Of a DNA stretch of 41,890 nucleotides, positions 15,511 through 23,196 are shown in pieces. Each line of letters begins with the position of its first letter. Within the stretch, counting starts at the first letter, position 1. The DNA is from Chitinophagaceae bacterium (lineage in GTDB: Bacteria > Bacteroidota > Bacteroidia > Chitinophagales > Chitinophagaceae), in NCBI GenBank assembly GCA_016787125.1, contig JAEUVM010000108.1, forward strand, positions 1-41,890, given 5' to 3'. The position numbers and the translations under genes were made by a program. Below the pieces are notes generated by a model that saw only the letters and a program-made list of their open reading frames with translations, ran no database searches and had not been told where the DNA came from.

Positions 15511-16440
15511 TTATGAAGCGTTTCTTCCTGAAAGCAGGTACAACACGGCCATTCTTACCGCCACACCATTTTCCACCTGCTGCAATATGATGGACTGTTT
15601 ACTGTCTGCCACATCGCTGTCAAGTTCCACCCCGCGGTTGATCGGCCCGGGGTGCATGATAACGATTTCTTTCTGCAGGCCATCCAGCATTTTCCTGCTG
15701 ATTCCATAGGCCAGGTTATACTCACGCAATGATGAAAAAAGAACCTGGTTTTGCCGCTCCAGCTGGATACGCAACACATTGGCCACATCACACCATTCCA
15801 GGGTTTCTTTCAGGTGGTAACTTACATTTACCCCGAGTGCCGATTGAATATATTTTGGAATAAGGGTGGGCGGGCCGCAAACCGTAACCTCCGCCCCCAT
15901 TTTTTTCAACAGGTAAATATTACTTTGCGCCACCCTGCTGTGCATGATATCACCGATGATGGCGATCTTCCTTCCTTCCAGTGAACCGGTTTTTTCCTTT
16001 ATTGAATAGGCATCCAGCAATCCCTGTGTGGGATGCTCATTGATACCATCGCCGGCATTGATAATGGCTGCCGGCACATGTTGTGATAAAAAATGTGGTG
16101 CTCCGCTGGCGCTGTGGCGCATTACCACCATATCCACTTTCATGGATAAGATATTGTTTACCGTATCCAGCAGGGTTTCGCCTTTTGCCGCGGAGGAAGA
16201 AGATGCGGCGAAGTTGATCGTATCTGCACTCAGTCGTTTTTCCGCCAGTTCAAAGGAAAAACGGGTGCGGGTGGAGTTTTCGTAAAACAGGTTTACGATC
16301 GTTACATCCCGGAGGGAAGGAACTTTCTTGACCGGCCGTTGTAAAACTTCTTTAAACTGCTCTGCAGTAGATAGAATAAGTGAAATATCGTCTTTGGTGA
16401 GGTCTTTAATGCCCAGCAGATGTCGAGTGGATAGTTGCAT
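15511..16440 (-). CDS. pyrB: aspartate carbamoyltransferase catalytic subunit
   Basis: 309-aa enzyme that joins carbamoyl phosphate and aspartate in pyrimidine synthesis. The carbamoyl phosphate signature STRTRFSFE is at 56-64, MRHSASGAPHFL and HPTQGLLDAYSI follow in the first domain, and the aspartate-binding part carries VLRIQLERQ and HPGPINRGVEL. The length matches the standalone catalytic chain; there is no pyrI regulatory chain nearby. pyrR lies 61 bp upstream on the same strand, the classical pyrR-pyrB order in which PyrR can attenuate transcription. I could not identify an attenuator confidently in the leader. Confidence 0.96.
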   Translation of the reverse strand: MQLSTRHLLGIKDLTKDDISLILSTAEQFKEVLQRPVKKVPSLRDVTIVNLFYENSTRTRFSFELAEKRLSADTINFAASSSSAAKGETLLDTVNNILSMKVDMVVMRHSASGAPHFLSQHVPAAIINAGDGINEHPTQGLLDAYSIKEKTGSLEGRKIAIIGDIMHSRVAQSNIYLLKKMGAEVTVCGPPTLIPKYIQSALGVNVSYHLKETLEWCDVANVLRIQLERQNQVLFSSLREYNLAYGISRKMLDGLQKEIVIMHPGPINRGVELDSDVADSKQSIILQQVENGVAVRMAVLYLLSGRNAS

Positions 16441-16501
16441 TAAAGGGCGAAGTTATGGGTTTAAGAAAATATCCCCAATAATAAATACAGGCTGCCTGTA
16501 T

Positions 16502-17008
16502 TTACTGAAGAAGGACGGCCTCACCATTCAGCAGCTTTATTTTATCGGTTTTGGTGGTTTCGAGTGTTATTCCGGTAAAATCAGCCTGGATGGGAAACTG
16601 GCGGTGCTCTTTTCTGTCAACCAATACGCAAAGCTGCACTTTTGCCGGCCTTCCGTAATCGAGGAGTGCATCCAAAGCGGCTTTTATAGTGCGGCCGGTG
16701 AAGAGCACATCATCTATCAGTATCACGGTCTTATTTTCTATGGAAAACGGGAGATTCATTTTATCAGGTGCCAGGATAGCATTGCGGATATCATCACGAT
16801 AGAAAGTGATATCGAGCTGACCATACTGAATCTTCATCGCAGGATCCAACTGTTGTAAGGCTTGTATGATACCATCGGCCACCACCACCCCACCCTGCTG
16901 TATACCGACAAACAACGTATTTTCCGGATCACTCATTTGCGCTTTGATCTCCTTAGCCAGTTTATCAACGGCTGTCTTTAACTGGCCGGCATCCATGATT
17001 GTTTTCAA
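16502..17008 (-). CDS. pyrR: PyrR, pyrimidine operon regulator / uracil phosphoribosyltransferase-like
   Basis: 168-aa member of the type I phosphoribosyltransferases. The PRPP loop is VILIDDVLFTGRT at 95-107. The LFVGIQQGGVVVADGI segment (~32-47) and DITFYRDDI (~66-74) match PyrR, including the length. PyrR proteins regulate pyr genes in response to UMP by binding the leader RNA, and many have residual uracil phosphoribosyltransferase activity. It precedes pyrB on the same strand and so probably controls this operon, though the RNA target is not shown here. Confidence 0.9.
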   Translation of the reverse strand: MKTIMDAGQLKTAVDKLAKEIKAQMSDPENTLFVGIQQGGVVVADGIIQALQQLDPAMKIQYGQLDITFYRDDIRNAILAPDKMNLPFSIENKTVILIDDVLFTGRTIKAALDALLDYGRPAKVQLCVLVDRKEHRQFPIQADFTGITLETTKTDKIKLLNGEAVLLQ

Positions 17009-17074
17009 GTATAAATATTTTAATAAAAATAAGAAAGAAGGCTGAAAAGGCAGTTGAAGAATGCTTTATAAAAA

Positions 17075-17096
17075 AAGGCCGGATCGCTCCGGCCTT
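17075..17096 (-). terminator. Rho-independent terminator after the DUF3575 gene
   Basis: The stem AAGGCCGGA / TCCGGCCTT (arms 17075-17083 and 17088-17096, 4-nt loop) is followed on the minus strand by a run of T residues. It lies about 24 bp after the stop of the minus-strand outer-membrane protein gene at 17120 and upstream of pyrR, so it should separate the two transcription units. Confidence 0.85.
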
Positions 17097-17119
17097 ATCA
17101 CAAACAAGAAATGAGAAAA

Positions 17120-17653
17120 TCAGAATGCAAAACCGATGGTGATACCGGTGCGTACCGAGAATCCGTCGAACCCGAATGCAAGGTCTTCCTCCTGTCCATC
17201 TTTGAACTTCCCTGCATTATAAGAAGGGCCTGCAAAAATATCCAGTACAAAACCGCTCTTCCAGGCCTTTTCCCAACCGATCAGCGCTCCGCCACCAACT
17301 GAACTGAATTTAACGGAAGAACCGTCAGATTTGTCTTTGATGGAAAACTGCTGGTAGCGGGCAAACGGACCAACATATACGCCATTCATTGGCCCGTTTT
17401 CCTTTGAAATATAGTAGCGGAATTCCGGGGTGATGCCAAAGCCTTCATATTTAAGCGATGAGCTTTTGAACCCGGAATAAAAAACACCCAGCTGGACAGA
17501 GGTCTGGGCACCAACCGCCCTTTCGTAGGCTATGTTGCCGGTGGCAACAAGCGCAGAAAGCGGGTTGATTTTAACAGCGTTCATTTTTGATGATTGTGCT
17601 TTTACAATCACAAAAGAAAATAAGAGTACGGTCAATGCTAAGATCTTTTTCAT
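17120..17653 (-). CDS. outer-membrane beta-barrel protein, DUF3575-like
   Basis: 177-aa protein with a signal peptide (~1-19, VIVKAQ). The body alternates short amphipathic beta strands (NIAYERAVGAQTSVQLGVFY, EFRYYISKENGPMNGVYVGPFARYQQF) and ends in an aromatic residue, Phe, with strand ITIGFAF, as outer-membrane barrels do. The KINPLSALVATGNIAYERAV start is the DUF3575 pattern in Bacteroidota. A probable small barrel with no known substrate. A 395-bp spacer lies upstream and a strong terminator follows, so it appears to be monocistronic. Confidence 0.85.
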   Translation of the reverse strand: MKKILALTVLLFSFVIVKAQSSKMNAVKINPLSALVATGNIAYERAVGAQTSVQLGVFYSGFKSSSLKYEGFGITPEFRYYISKENGPMNGVYVGPFARYQQFSIKDKSDGSSVKFSSVGGGALIGWEKAWKSGFVLDIFAGPSYNAGKFKDGQEEDLAFGFDGFSVRTGITIGFAF

Positions 17654-18048
17654 AAAGTGTGATTTAATTTGAAAAATGAATTTGCTGCCCTTGACTCAAT
17701 AACGGTGCCAGCGGGGCCGTGCCAGAAATCACGGCCTTGAGACAGGAAATGATGATTTTCCCGAATTCTCACCATATTTCCCGCTTACCATGAAATATGA
17801 TACGAATTCTCAGAAAGTGGCTTCTCTAAACTTTTTTTCAAAAACTATTGCTTTGTGCTTCCTTTAACATATTTGGCAGGTTCTTCACTGATTATGGCAG
17901 CAACAAACCGTCAAATTGGCCGTTTCATGGACCTTCATTAGCCCAACGTAAATCGGAAAATATTCTCAGGAATGCCAATAATCAAGACGTCAGGCATAGA
18001 AGAGATGTATATGAATGGGGAAAACTGAAGTGTTTATTTCGGTAATCT
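17654..18048. other. 395-bp spacer without a convincing gene
   Basis: The spacer between the DUF3575 gene start and the end of the GLPGLI gene. A short hairpin with arms 17715-17721 and 17730-17736 (GGCCGTG / CACGGCC, 8-nt loop) lies in the likely leader of the DUF3575 gene. It has no T-run. A 65-codon plus-strand reading frame (17848-18045) lacks any recognisable pattern or good ribosome binding site, and I do not call it. Confidence 0.6.
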
Positions 18049-18675
18049 TTATTGTCTGCGATTTGCAAATTCATCAGGTGAAACCAGAATAAATCCCCGG
18101 GGCATTATTACCTGGAAACCACCCTTTTTAATTTCAATTGCCTTTAGGTGCCGGAACCTGGCCTGATCATACACTTCCAGCACAAGGCCTGGAAGTCCCA
18201 TGTAATAGAATGGTCCGAATGAGTTGGGGATTGATTCAGCAAACCAGGCTAATGTTGAATCATTCTGCTTATTCACCCTCAATGCTGCCCGGCACCTCGT
18301 TCCAAGTATCTCCTTATACTGATCAAAGTAAACCCAGCCGCTGCTCTCCAGCGTATCTGTAATAAGATACTTTGGCTGATCTTCGGGAAAAGTCACTTCA
18401 CTATAATATACCCGGCTTTTATTGTTGAATAACACTGCGTGATGCAAATCTTTAACCCCAAACAAGGTATCCTTTTTCATTGGGTCTTTCCCATTTTCAG
18501 GGATGTTATACCAGAAAGACAAACTATCAGTAACTATCAGTCTGTTACTTCGGGGCCGGGTATCGGTGTTGTTTATACCAAGCGAATATTGTTCGTATAG
18601 AATTGAAAATCCTTGCTGTGCCTGCATACATTGAAAGCTGCACACCATGATCAAAAGCATTTTTATCTTCCTCAT
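18049..18675 (-). CDS. GLPGLI family protein
   Basis: 208-aa exported protein of the GLPGLI family, which is found in Bacteroidota. A signal peptide precedes FSILYEQYS; the signature is GLPGLVLEV at 160-168, and AWFAESIPNSFGPFYYMG just before it matches the family's conserved core. The function is unknown; members are thought to be periplasmic or surface proteins. The start overlaps the pruA stop in an ATGA (tcat at 18672-18675), so it should be translationally coupled to pruA. The C-terminus here is short (PDEFANRRQ) with no sorting domain. Confidence 0.88.
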   Translation of the reverse strand: MRKIKMLLIMVCSFQCMQAQQGFSILYEQYSLGINNTDTRPRSNRLIVTDSLSFWYNIPENGKDPMKKDTLFGVKDLHHAVLFNNKSRVYYSEVTFPEDQPKYLITDTLESSGWVYFDQYKEILGTRCRAALRVNKQNDSTLAWFAESIPNSFGPFYYMGLPGLVLEVYDQARFRHLKAIEIKKGGFQVIMPRGFILVSPDEFANRRQ

Positions 18676-20300
18676 TTCTCCCCCATAAACGGATAACGAT
18701 AATCTGTCGGCGGATTGAATGTTTCCTTTATCGTGCGGGCACTGAGCCAGCGATAAAGATTAAGGATAGAGCCCGCTTTATCATTGGTGCCTGAACCACG
18801 GGCGCCGCCAAAGGGCTGCTGCCCCACCACAGCACCGGTGGGTTTATCATTGATATAAAAGTTACCGGCTGCATTGCGCAATTTATTCGTGGCCAGTTCC
18901 ACCGCAGCCCTATCCTGCGAAATAATGGAACCCGTGAGTGCATAAGGTGAAGTGCTGTCCACCAGGTCGAGCACTTTTTCAAACCCATTGGCCGGATATA
19001 CATACACCGTAAGCACCGGGCCAAATATCTCCTCACACATCGTTACATACTTCGGGTCTTTGGCCTGGATGATGGTCGGTTGCACAAACCAACCTTCTTT
19101 ACTATCACATTTTCCACCCACCCAAAACTCTGCCTTCGGATCCTTCTTTGCGTTGTCTATATATCGTTTGATATTATTAAAACTTTTTTCATCAATCACC
19201 GCATTCACGAAGTTGGTAAAATCTTCCACCGTTCCCATTTTGAAACTCTTTACTCCGGCAATGAGTTTCTTCTTTACCTCTTCCGCCATATTTGAAGGAA
19301 TATAAGCACGTGAAGCCGCCGAACATTTCTGTCCCTGGAATTCAAAAGCTCCCCGCAGCAAGGCCGTAGCCACCACATCAGGATCAGCACTTTTATGCGC
19401 CAGCACAAAATCCTTTCCGCCGGTCTCCCCCACTATCCTCGGATATGATTTATAATTCGCCATATTCTTGCCGATCGTTTCCCACATATTGTTGAACACA
19501 CCCGTAGACCCCGTAAAATGCACACCGGCAAAATCACGGTGGTTGAAACATACCCGGCCGATCGTGGGCCCGTCCACATAGATCAGGTTGATCACCCCAT
19601 CGGGCAAGCCAGCTTCTTTCAGAATACGCATCGTCATTTGTGCGGAGTACACCTGCGTGTTGGCCGGTTTCCATACCACCACATTGCCGCACATGGCTGC
19701 AGAAGTGGGCAGGTTGCCACCGATGGCTGTAAAGTTGAACGGCGTTACCGCCAGTACAAATCCTTCCAGCGGACGGTATTCCATCCTGTTGTGCATACCC
19801 GCACCGCTGATGGGTTGTTGTTTATATATCTCCGACAAAAAATGCACATTGAAGCGTAAAAAATCTATCAGTTCACATGCGGCATCTATCTCCGCCTGGA
19901 AAGCATTCTTGCTCTGGCCCAGCATGGTGGTGCCATTCATATACGGGCGGTACTTAGTTGCCATCAGGTCGGCCGCTTTGAGAAAGATATTGGCCCTGTT
20001 TTCCCAACTGGTATTGGCCCAGGCTTCTTTAGCCGCCAGTGCTGCCTCTATCGCCTGGTGTACATGCTTTTCTTCACCGGCATGGAAATAACCGAGGGTA
20101 TGTTTGGTTTCATGCGGCGGATGAATTGCCACCTTCTTTCCCGTTCTTACTTCTTTACTGCCGATATACATCGGTATATCTGCCTCCTGCTTTTTCAGTT
20201 CGGCGAGTACTTCTTTTAATCGATTTTTTTCGGGGCTGCCAGGGCCATAAGAAAGAACAGGTTCGTTCACCGGCATGGGATAAGAGAATGTTCCTAACAT
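18672..20300 (-). CDS. pruA: L-glutamate gamma-semialdehyde dehydrogenase
   Basis: 542-aa aldehyde dehydrogenase that oxidises glutamate gamma-semialdehyde (P5C) to glutamate, the second step of proline breakdown. The family's PLEGFVLAVTPFNFTAIGGNLP segment is at ~177-198. The catalytic Glu292 (GETGGKDF) and nucleophile Cys326 (GQKCSA) are both present. The length fits the monofunctional enzyme rather than the fused PutA. No proline dehydrogenase gene is adjacent. The start codon is only seven bases from the left inverted repeat of the 20.3-20.85 kb element, which therefore lies in its leader. A GLPGLI gene follows with a 4-bp overlap. Confidence 0.95.
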   Translation of the reverse strand: MLGTFSYPMPVNEPVLSYGPGSPEKNRLKEVLAELKKQEADIPMYIGSKEVRTGKKVAIHPPHETKHTLGYFHAGEEKHVHQAIEAALAAKEAWANTSWENRANIFLKAADLMATKYRPYMNGTTMLGQSKNAFQAEIDAACELIDFLRFNVHFLSEIYKQQPISGAGMHNRMEYRPLEGFVLAVTPFNFTAIGGNLPTSAAMCGNVVVWKPANTQVYSAQMTMRILKEAGLPDGVINLIYVDGPTIGRVCFNHRDFAGVHFTGSTGVFNNMWETIGKNMANYKSYPRIVGETGGKDFVLAHKSADPDVVATALLRGAFEFQGQKCSAASRAYIPSNMAEEVKKKLIAGVKSFKMGTVEDFTNFVNAVIDEKSFNNIKRYIDNAKKDPKAEFWVGGKCDSKEGWFVQPTIIQAKDPKYVTMCEEIFGPVLTVYVYPANGFEKVLDLVDSTSPYALTGSIISQDRAAVELATNKLRNAAGNFYINDKPTGAVVGQQPFGGARGSGTNDKAGSILNLYRWLSARTIKETFNPPTDYRYPFMGEK

Positions 20301-20306
20301 ATTTTT

Positions 20307-20850
20307 AATTTGAAGATGAATTAATTTGAAGATTTGGAAATTTGAAAATTAACTCCTATAGATCATAACTCCTGATTGCGTCTTGCGGATCCCACTATTT
20401 TAGAAATCACCCTTATAATCGCTCCGCTGTCAGCCAACAGTTCTTTACAATCTGGAAACTCATTTATATTATCACAAAGCAGGAGCCAGTACTCCGTTTC
20501 ATCTGCTTCCTTGGCAGCAATTTTCATTTTATGAATAAAATCCGCCTTACTCTCTGCATTCTGCGCTTCTCTTACATTGGCCCCGATACTCGTTCCTGCC
20601 TTCAATAGTTGTCTGGCTATAATATATTTCCTTTTCTCTTCCAGCAATTGCGTGTACCTGATGATCTTAAGTGCAAACAAAAAAGTCAGCTTAACAACCA
20701 GGTTCTCTTTATCGTTTCTCATTACATTGATTTAAGCATTCAATCATCCCCTTTCAGGAACATCATCTCCCAAACATTTCATGCTCAAATCAACCCGTCT
20801 TCAAATCATCTCATCTTCAAATCTTCAAATTAGCTCATCTTCAAATCAAC
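20307..20850. repeat. inverted repeats bracketing the four-helix-bundle gene
   Basis: 29-nt arms at 20308-20336 and 20818-20846 are reverse complements at 27 of 29 positions (fragments ATTTGAAGATGA and TAATTTGAAGATTTG are exact). Outside the right core, at 20800-20850, further degenerate copies of the TTTGAAGAT word are present, and further copies follow the left core to 20350. The prfB stop codon touches the right arm and the pruA start is 7 bases from the left one. The arms enclose one gene, so the whole may be a small unit of ~540 bp. Confidence 0.75.
20363..20722 (-). CDS. S23-type four-helix-bundle protein
   Basis: 119-aa protein of the 23S rRNA intervening-sequence (S23) / four-helix-bundle family. 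Key block: AGTSIGANVREAQNAESKADFIH (~41-63) and KEADETEYWLLL (~71-82), very close to the family consensus. The fold is also used by Avd, an accessory protein of diversity-generating retroelements, but no reverse transcriptase or template repeat is nearby. Standalone members are common in Bacteroidota and their function is unknown. It is on the same strand as prfB and pruA and enclosed by inverted repeats. Its stop lies in a short GATCATAACTCCTG stretch. Confidence 0.88.
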   Translation of the reverse strand: MRNDKENLVVKLTFLFALKIIRYTQLLEEKRKYIIARQLLKAGTSIGANVREAQNAESKADFIHKMKIAAKEADETEYWLLLCDNINEFPDCKELLADSGAIIRVISKIVGSARRNQEL

Positions 20851-21938
20851 TCTCCGCCTCTTTCTCACTCATCAAATACGCCTTTATAAACCCATCCAGC
20901 TCCCCATCCATCACCGGCTGTATGTTGCCGGTTTCAAAGTCGGTGCGGTGGTCTTTGATCATTTTATACGGGTGGAAAACATAACTGCGTATCTGGCTGC
21001 CCCACTCTATCTTTTTCTTCTTGGCATTATTGGCATCACGGATGGCATTGCGCTTCTGCAGTTCCAGTTCATACAACCGGCTGCGCAGCATTTGCATCGC
21101 CAGTTCACGGTTGCCAAGCTGGCTCCTGTCCTGCTGACATACCACCACGATACCGGTGGGAATGTGCGTCAGTTGTACTTTCGTTTCCACCTTGTTTACG
21201 TTCTGTCCACCGGCACCACCACTGCGGGAAGTTTCCATCTTTACATCGGCCGGGTTCACTTCAATGTTGATCGTATCATCCACCATAGGATATACATATA
21301 CACTCACAAATGAAGTATGGCGGCGGGCATTACTGTCAAAAGGAGAAATGCGCACCAGGCGGTGCACACCGCTTTCGGCTTTCAGAAAACCATAGGCAAA
21401 GGGACCTTCAAACTGCAGCGTGGCTGTTTTGATACCCGCTCCATCACCCCACTGCCAGTCCATCTCGGTTACTTTCCAGCCCTGCTTCTCGCCATACATG
21501 CGGTACATACGGGCCAGCATTTCGGCCCAGTCCTGGCTTTCGGTACCACCGGCGCCAGAGTTGATCTGTAATACCGCAGGCAGTTCATCCTCGGGCTCAT
21601 TCAGTGTGGCCTTGAATTCTGCATCATCAATGGTGGCGAGTGCTTTGTCATACGCCTCTTTGGTTTCTTCTTCCGTGGCATCACCCGCTTTCCAGAACTC
21701 AAACAGCACGGCAAAATCTTCCACAGCCGTTTCCGCCTGCTCATAGATCTTTACCCAGTACTCGTTTGACTTGGTGTTTTTGAGAATTTCGGTGGCCCGC
21801 TTGTTATCATCCCAGAAGCCGGGACTCAGCGCCAGTTGCTTTTCTTCTTCTATCTTATATCGTCGGTTCTCGACGTCAAAGAAACCTCCTTATCCCGGCA
21901 ATGCGGGACCGCATATCCTGTAATTTTTCGATTGTCAT
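20846..21938 (-). CDS. prfB: peptide chain release factor 2, with programmed +1 frameshift
   Basis: Release factor for UGA/UAA codons, 363 aa after frameshifting. The frame from ATG 21938 gives 20 residues (MTIEKLQDM...RRFL) and a UGA at 21878-21876. Slipping by one base after CTT (21881-21879) continues as [13 protein letters not shown]... to the stop at 20846. The site has an internal AGGAGG three bases before CTT TGA C, the same layout as E. coli prfB. The SPF codon-reading tripeptide (198-200) and GGQ peptidyl-tRNA hydrolysis motif (243-245) are present. The shift gives autoregulation: when RF2 is scarce the ribosome slips more. A frame starting downstream would lose the N-terminal domain. 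Confidence 0.95.
21872..21888 (-). promoter_or_regulatory. prfB: prfB programmed +1 frameshift site
   Basis: On the minus strand the order is AGGAGG (Shine-Dalgarno-like), TTT, CTT, TGA, C. The stop is read as a +1 shift at CTT, so tRNA-Leu slips onto UUU and GAC is read next. Spacing between the SD-like block and CTT is 3 nt, as in the known E. coli site (AGGGGG UAU CUU UGA C). Confidence 0.92.
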
Positions 21939-22799
21939 GGCGCAAAGGTAAGGAAGAGATAATAGATAAGAGATAATGGATAATAGTTGGCGTGATGGTG
22001 CGGGGTTCGTTTTGAAAAGGTTCAATGTTGAAAGTTTGAGGTTTAAGTCGGCGCTCACTCATCTTTCCATCTTCCGACACTCAAATCTTCCGATTTTCTG
22101 GCGGTGAAGTTTTCACCATATAAATGGAAAAAACGGTTAAGTGCTGTACAAAAAGGAAAGTGATTCCGGGTAATAACACACTATTTCCTACTTCCTACTT
22201 CCTACTTCCTACTTCCTACTTCCTACTTCCTATTTCCTATTATCGCATGTTTGAGGTAGCTGGCCGGATGTTTTTGGTCCGAAATCCGCCCTGCCGGGCA
22301 AGGTGAAAGGATACCCGGCGGCCGGGTGTCCGGACTGCAGAAACAGCCATCCCCACGAAAAATGCCTGCTATTTCCTGGCAAATAAGTCCGCCGGTCAAC
22401 GCTATTTCCAAAGCGGCCCAACTCCAAAAGTCAGGGGTGCCGATGCGGGAGCTGCCTGCTTCGATGCTTTTTGCCCCTCAGCCACACCCTTTTACTCCCT
22501 GTTGATACTGCAAACAAGGAGGCCACCGGGTGAAAAAGGGGCAGGGAATGTTGGAAGGCGGCGCCAGTTTTATTTCTGGCATAAAACGAAATGACATCTA
22601 TAAATAAATGATTATCATCAATTAGCCGAATTTTCAAATTTTGGATCAATGACCATTTCCCATGAACTGTGCACCATCCGTCATTCCGGCTTTTTCCTAT
22701 CCCGCCAAACTCCTAATTTTGGATAACCCAACCCATCAAATTCTCCCCGATCCAACTGGCTGAACTTTATTCTTATTGAAAAGTAAAAGAGGAATTGTT
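21939..22799. other. 861-bp spacer without a recognisable gene
   Basis: Reading frames of 60-72 codons lie here on both strands, but none shows a family pattern, and I call no gene. Visible structure: GATAAGAGATAATGG-type words near 21955-21985; (CTTCCTA)n at 22184-22239; a near-palindrome at 22309-22331 (ACCCGGC / GCCGGGT core). The start of the 89-aa gene is at 22800. GC content is uneven, with a GC-rich 22240-22560 portion. The latter could hide a decayed gene or an RNA, but I see no evidence for either. Confidence 0.55.
22184..22239. repeat. (CTTCCTA)n heptamer tandem repeat
   Basis: Six perfect CTTCCTA units run from 22191 to 22232, with one imperfect unit on each side (TTTCCTA at 22184 and at 22233). 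The array is in a spacer, so unit-number changes would not shift a reading frame, though it may be slippage-prone. Confidence 0.9.
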
Positions 22800-23069
22800 A
22801 TGTACACGTATGATTTGATGGAAACCGGTTGTTATTACCTGGTAAGGGAAAAGGAAGACTCTCCCGTGATAATGATCAAAGTGGCGGTGGAGTCTGACCT
22901 CTGCCTTTTTATCCAGCGCTACGACGACCCGATGGAAACCGAATGGAAGCTTAAAAAGGACACCCTGCACGATATCATCGAATGCCTGAGCGACGAAGCC
23001 GTAAAACAATGGGAGCAGCATTTCTTCAGCAGTAAGGATGCGTTTCAATCAGAAGATGACGAGGAGTAG
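22800..23069 (+). CDS. small acidic protein of unknown function
   Basis: 89 aa counted from ATG 22800, chosen because AAGAGGAA (ribosome binding site) lies about 7 bases upstream; an in-frame TTG at 22776 would add eight residues. The protein is compact (MYTYDLMETGCYYLVREKED..., then MIKVAVESDLCLFIQRYDD, then EWKLKKDTLHDIIECLSD) and has an acidic tail (SEDDEE). No signal peptide or membrane segment. The coding pattern is consistent with a real gene. I do not recognise a family; the layout could suit a small regulatory or binding protein. No operon partner: the next gene starts 127 bp downstream. Confidence 0.65.
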   Translation: MYTYDLMETGCYYLVREKEDSPVIMIKVAVESDLCLFIQRYDDPMETEWKLKKDTLHDIIECLSDEAVKQWEQHFFSSKDAFQSEDDEE

Positions 23070-23196
23070 ATAATAGTGTCGTGAGGAAGGTAATTTTCCT
23101 TATTATTTCAAAATAACCTATTTACCTATATACTTATTTACACATTTCCCCATTTCCACATTTCCACATTCAAACTCTCATATACCAAATAACCCA

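Noticed and set aside
17848..18045. 65-codon plus-strand reading frame in the DUF3575-GLPGLI spacer
   Set aside because: No family pattern or ribosome binding site, and it lies in spacer DNA.
20363..20722. Diversity-generating retroelement suggested by the Avd-like fold
   Set aside because: No reverse transcriptase, template repeat or variable repeat is present nearby.
22184..22239. CRISPR array
   Set aside because: Units are only 7 bp, with no spacers and no cas genes.
22431..22649. 72-codon minus-strand reading frame
   Set aside because: No signal, domain or good start context.
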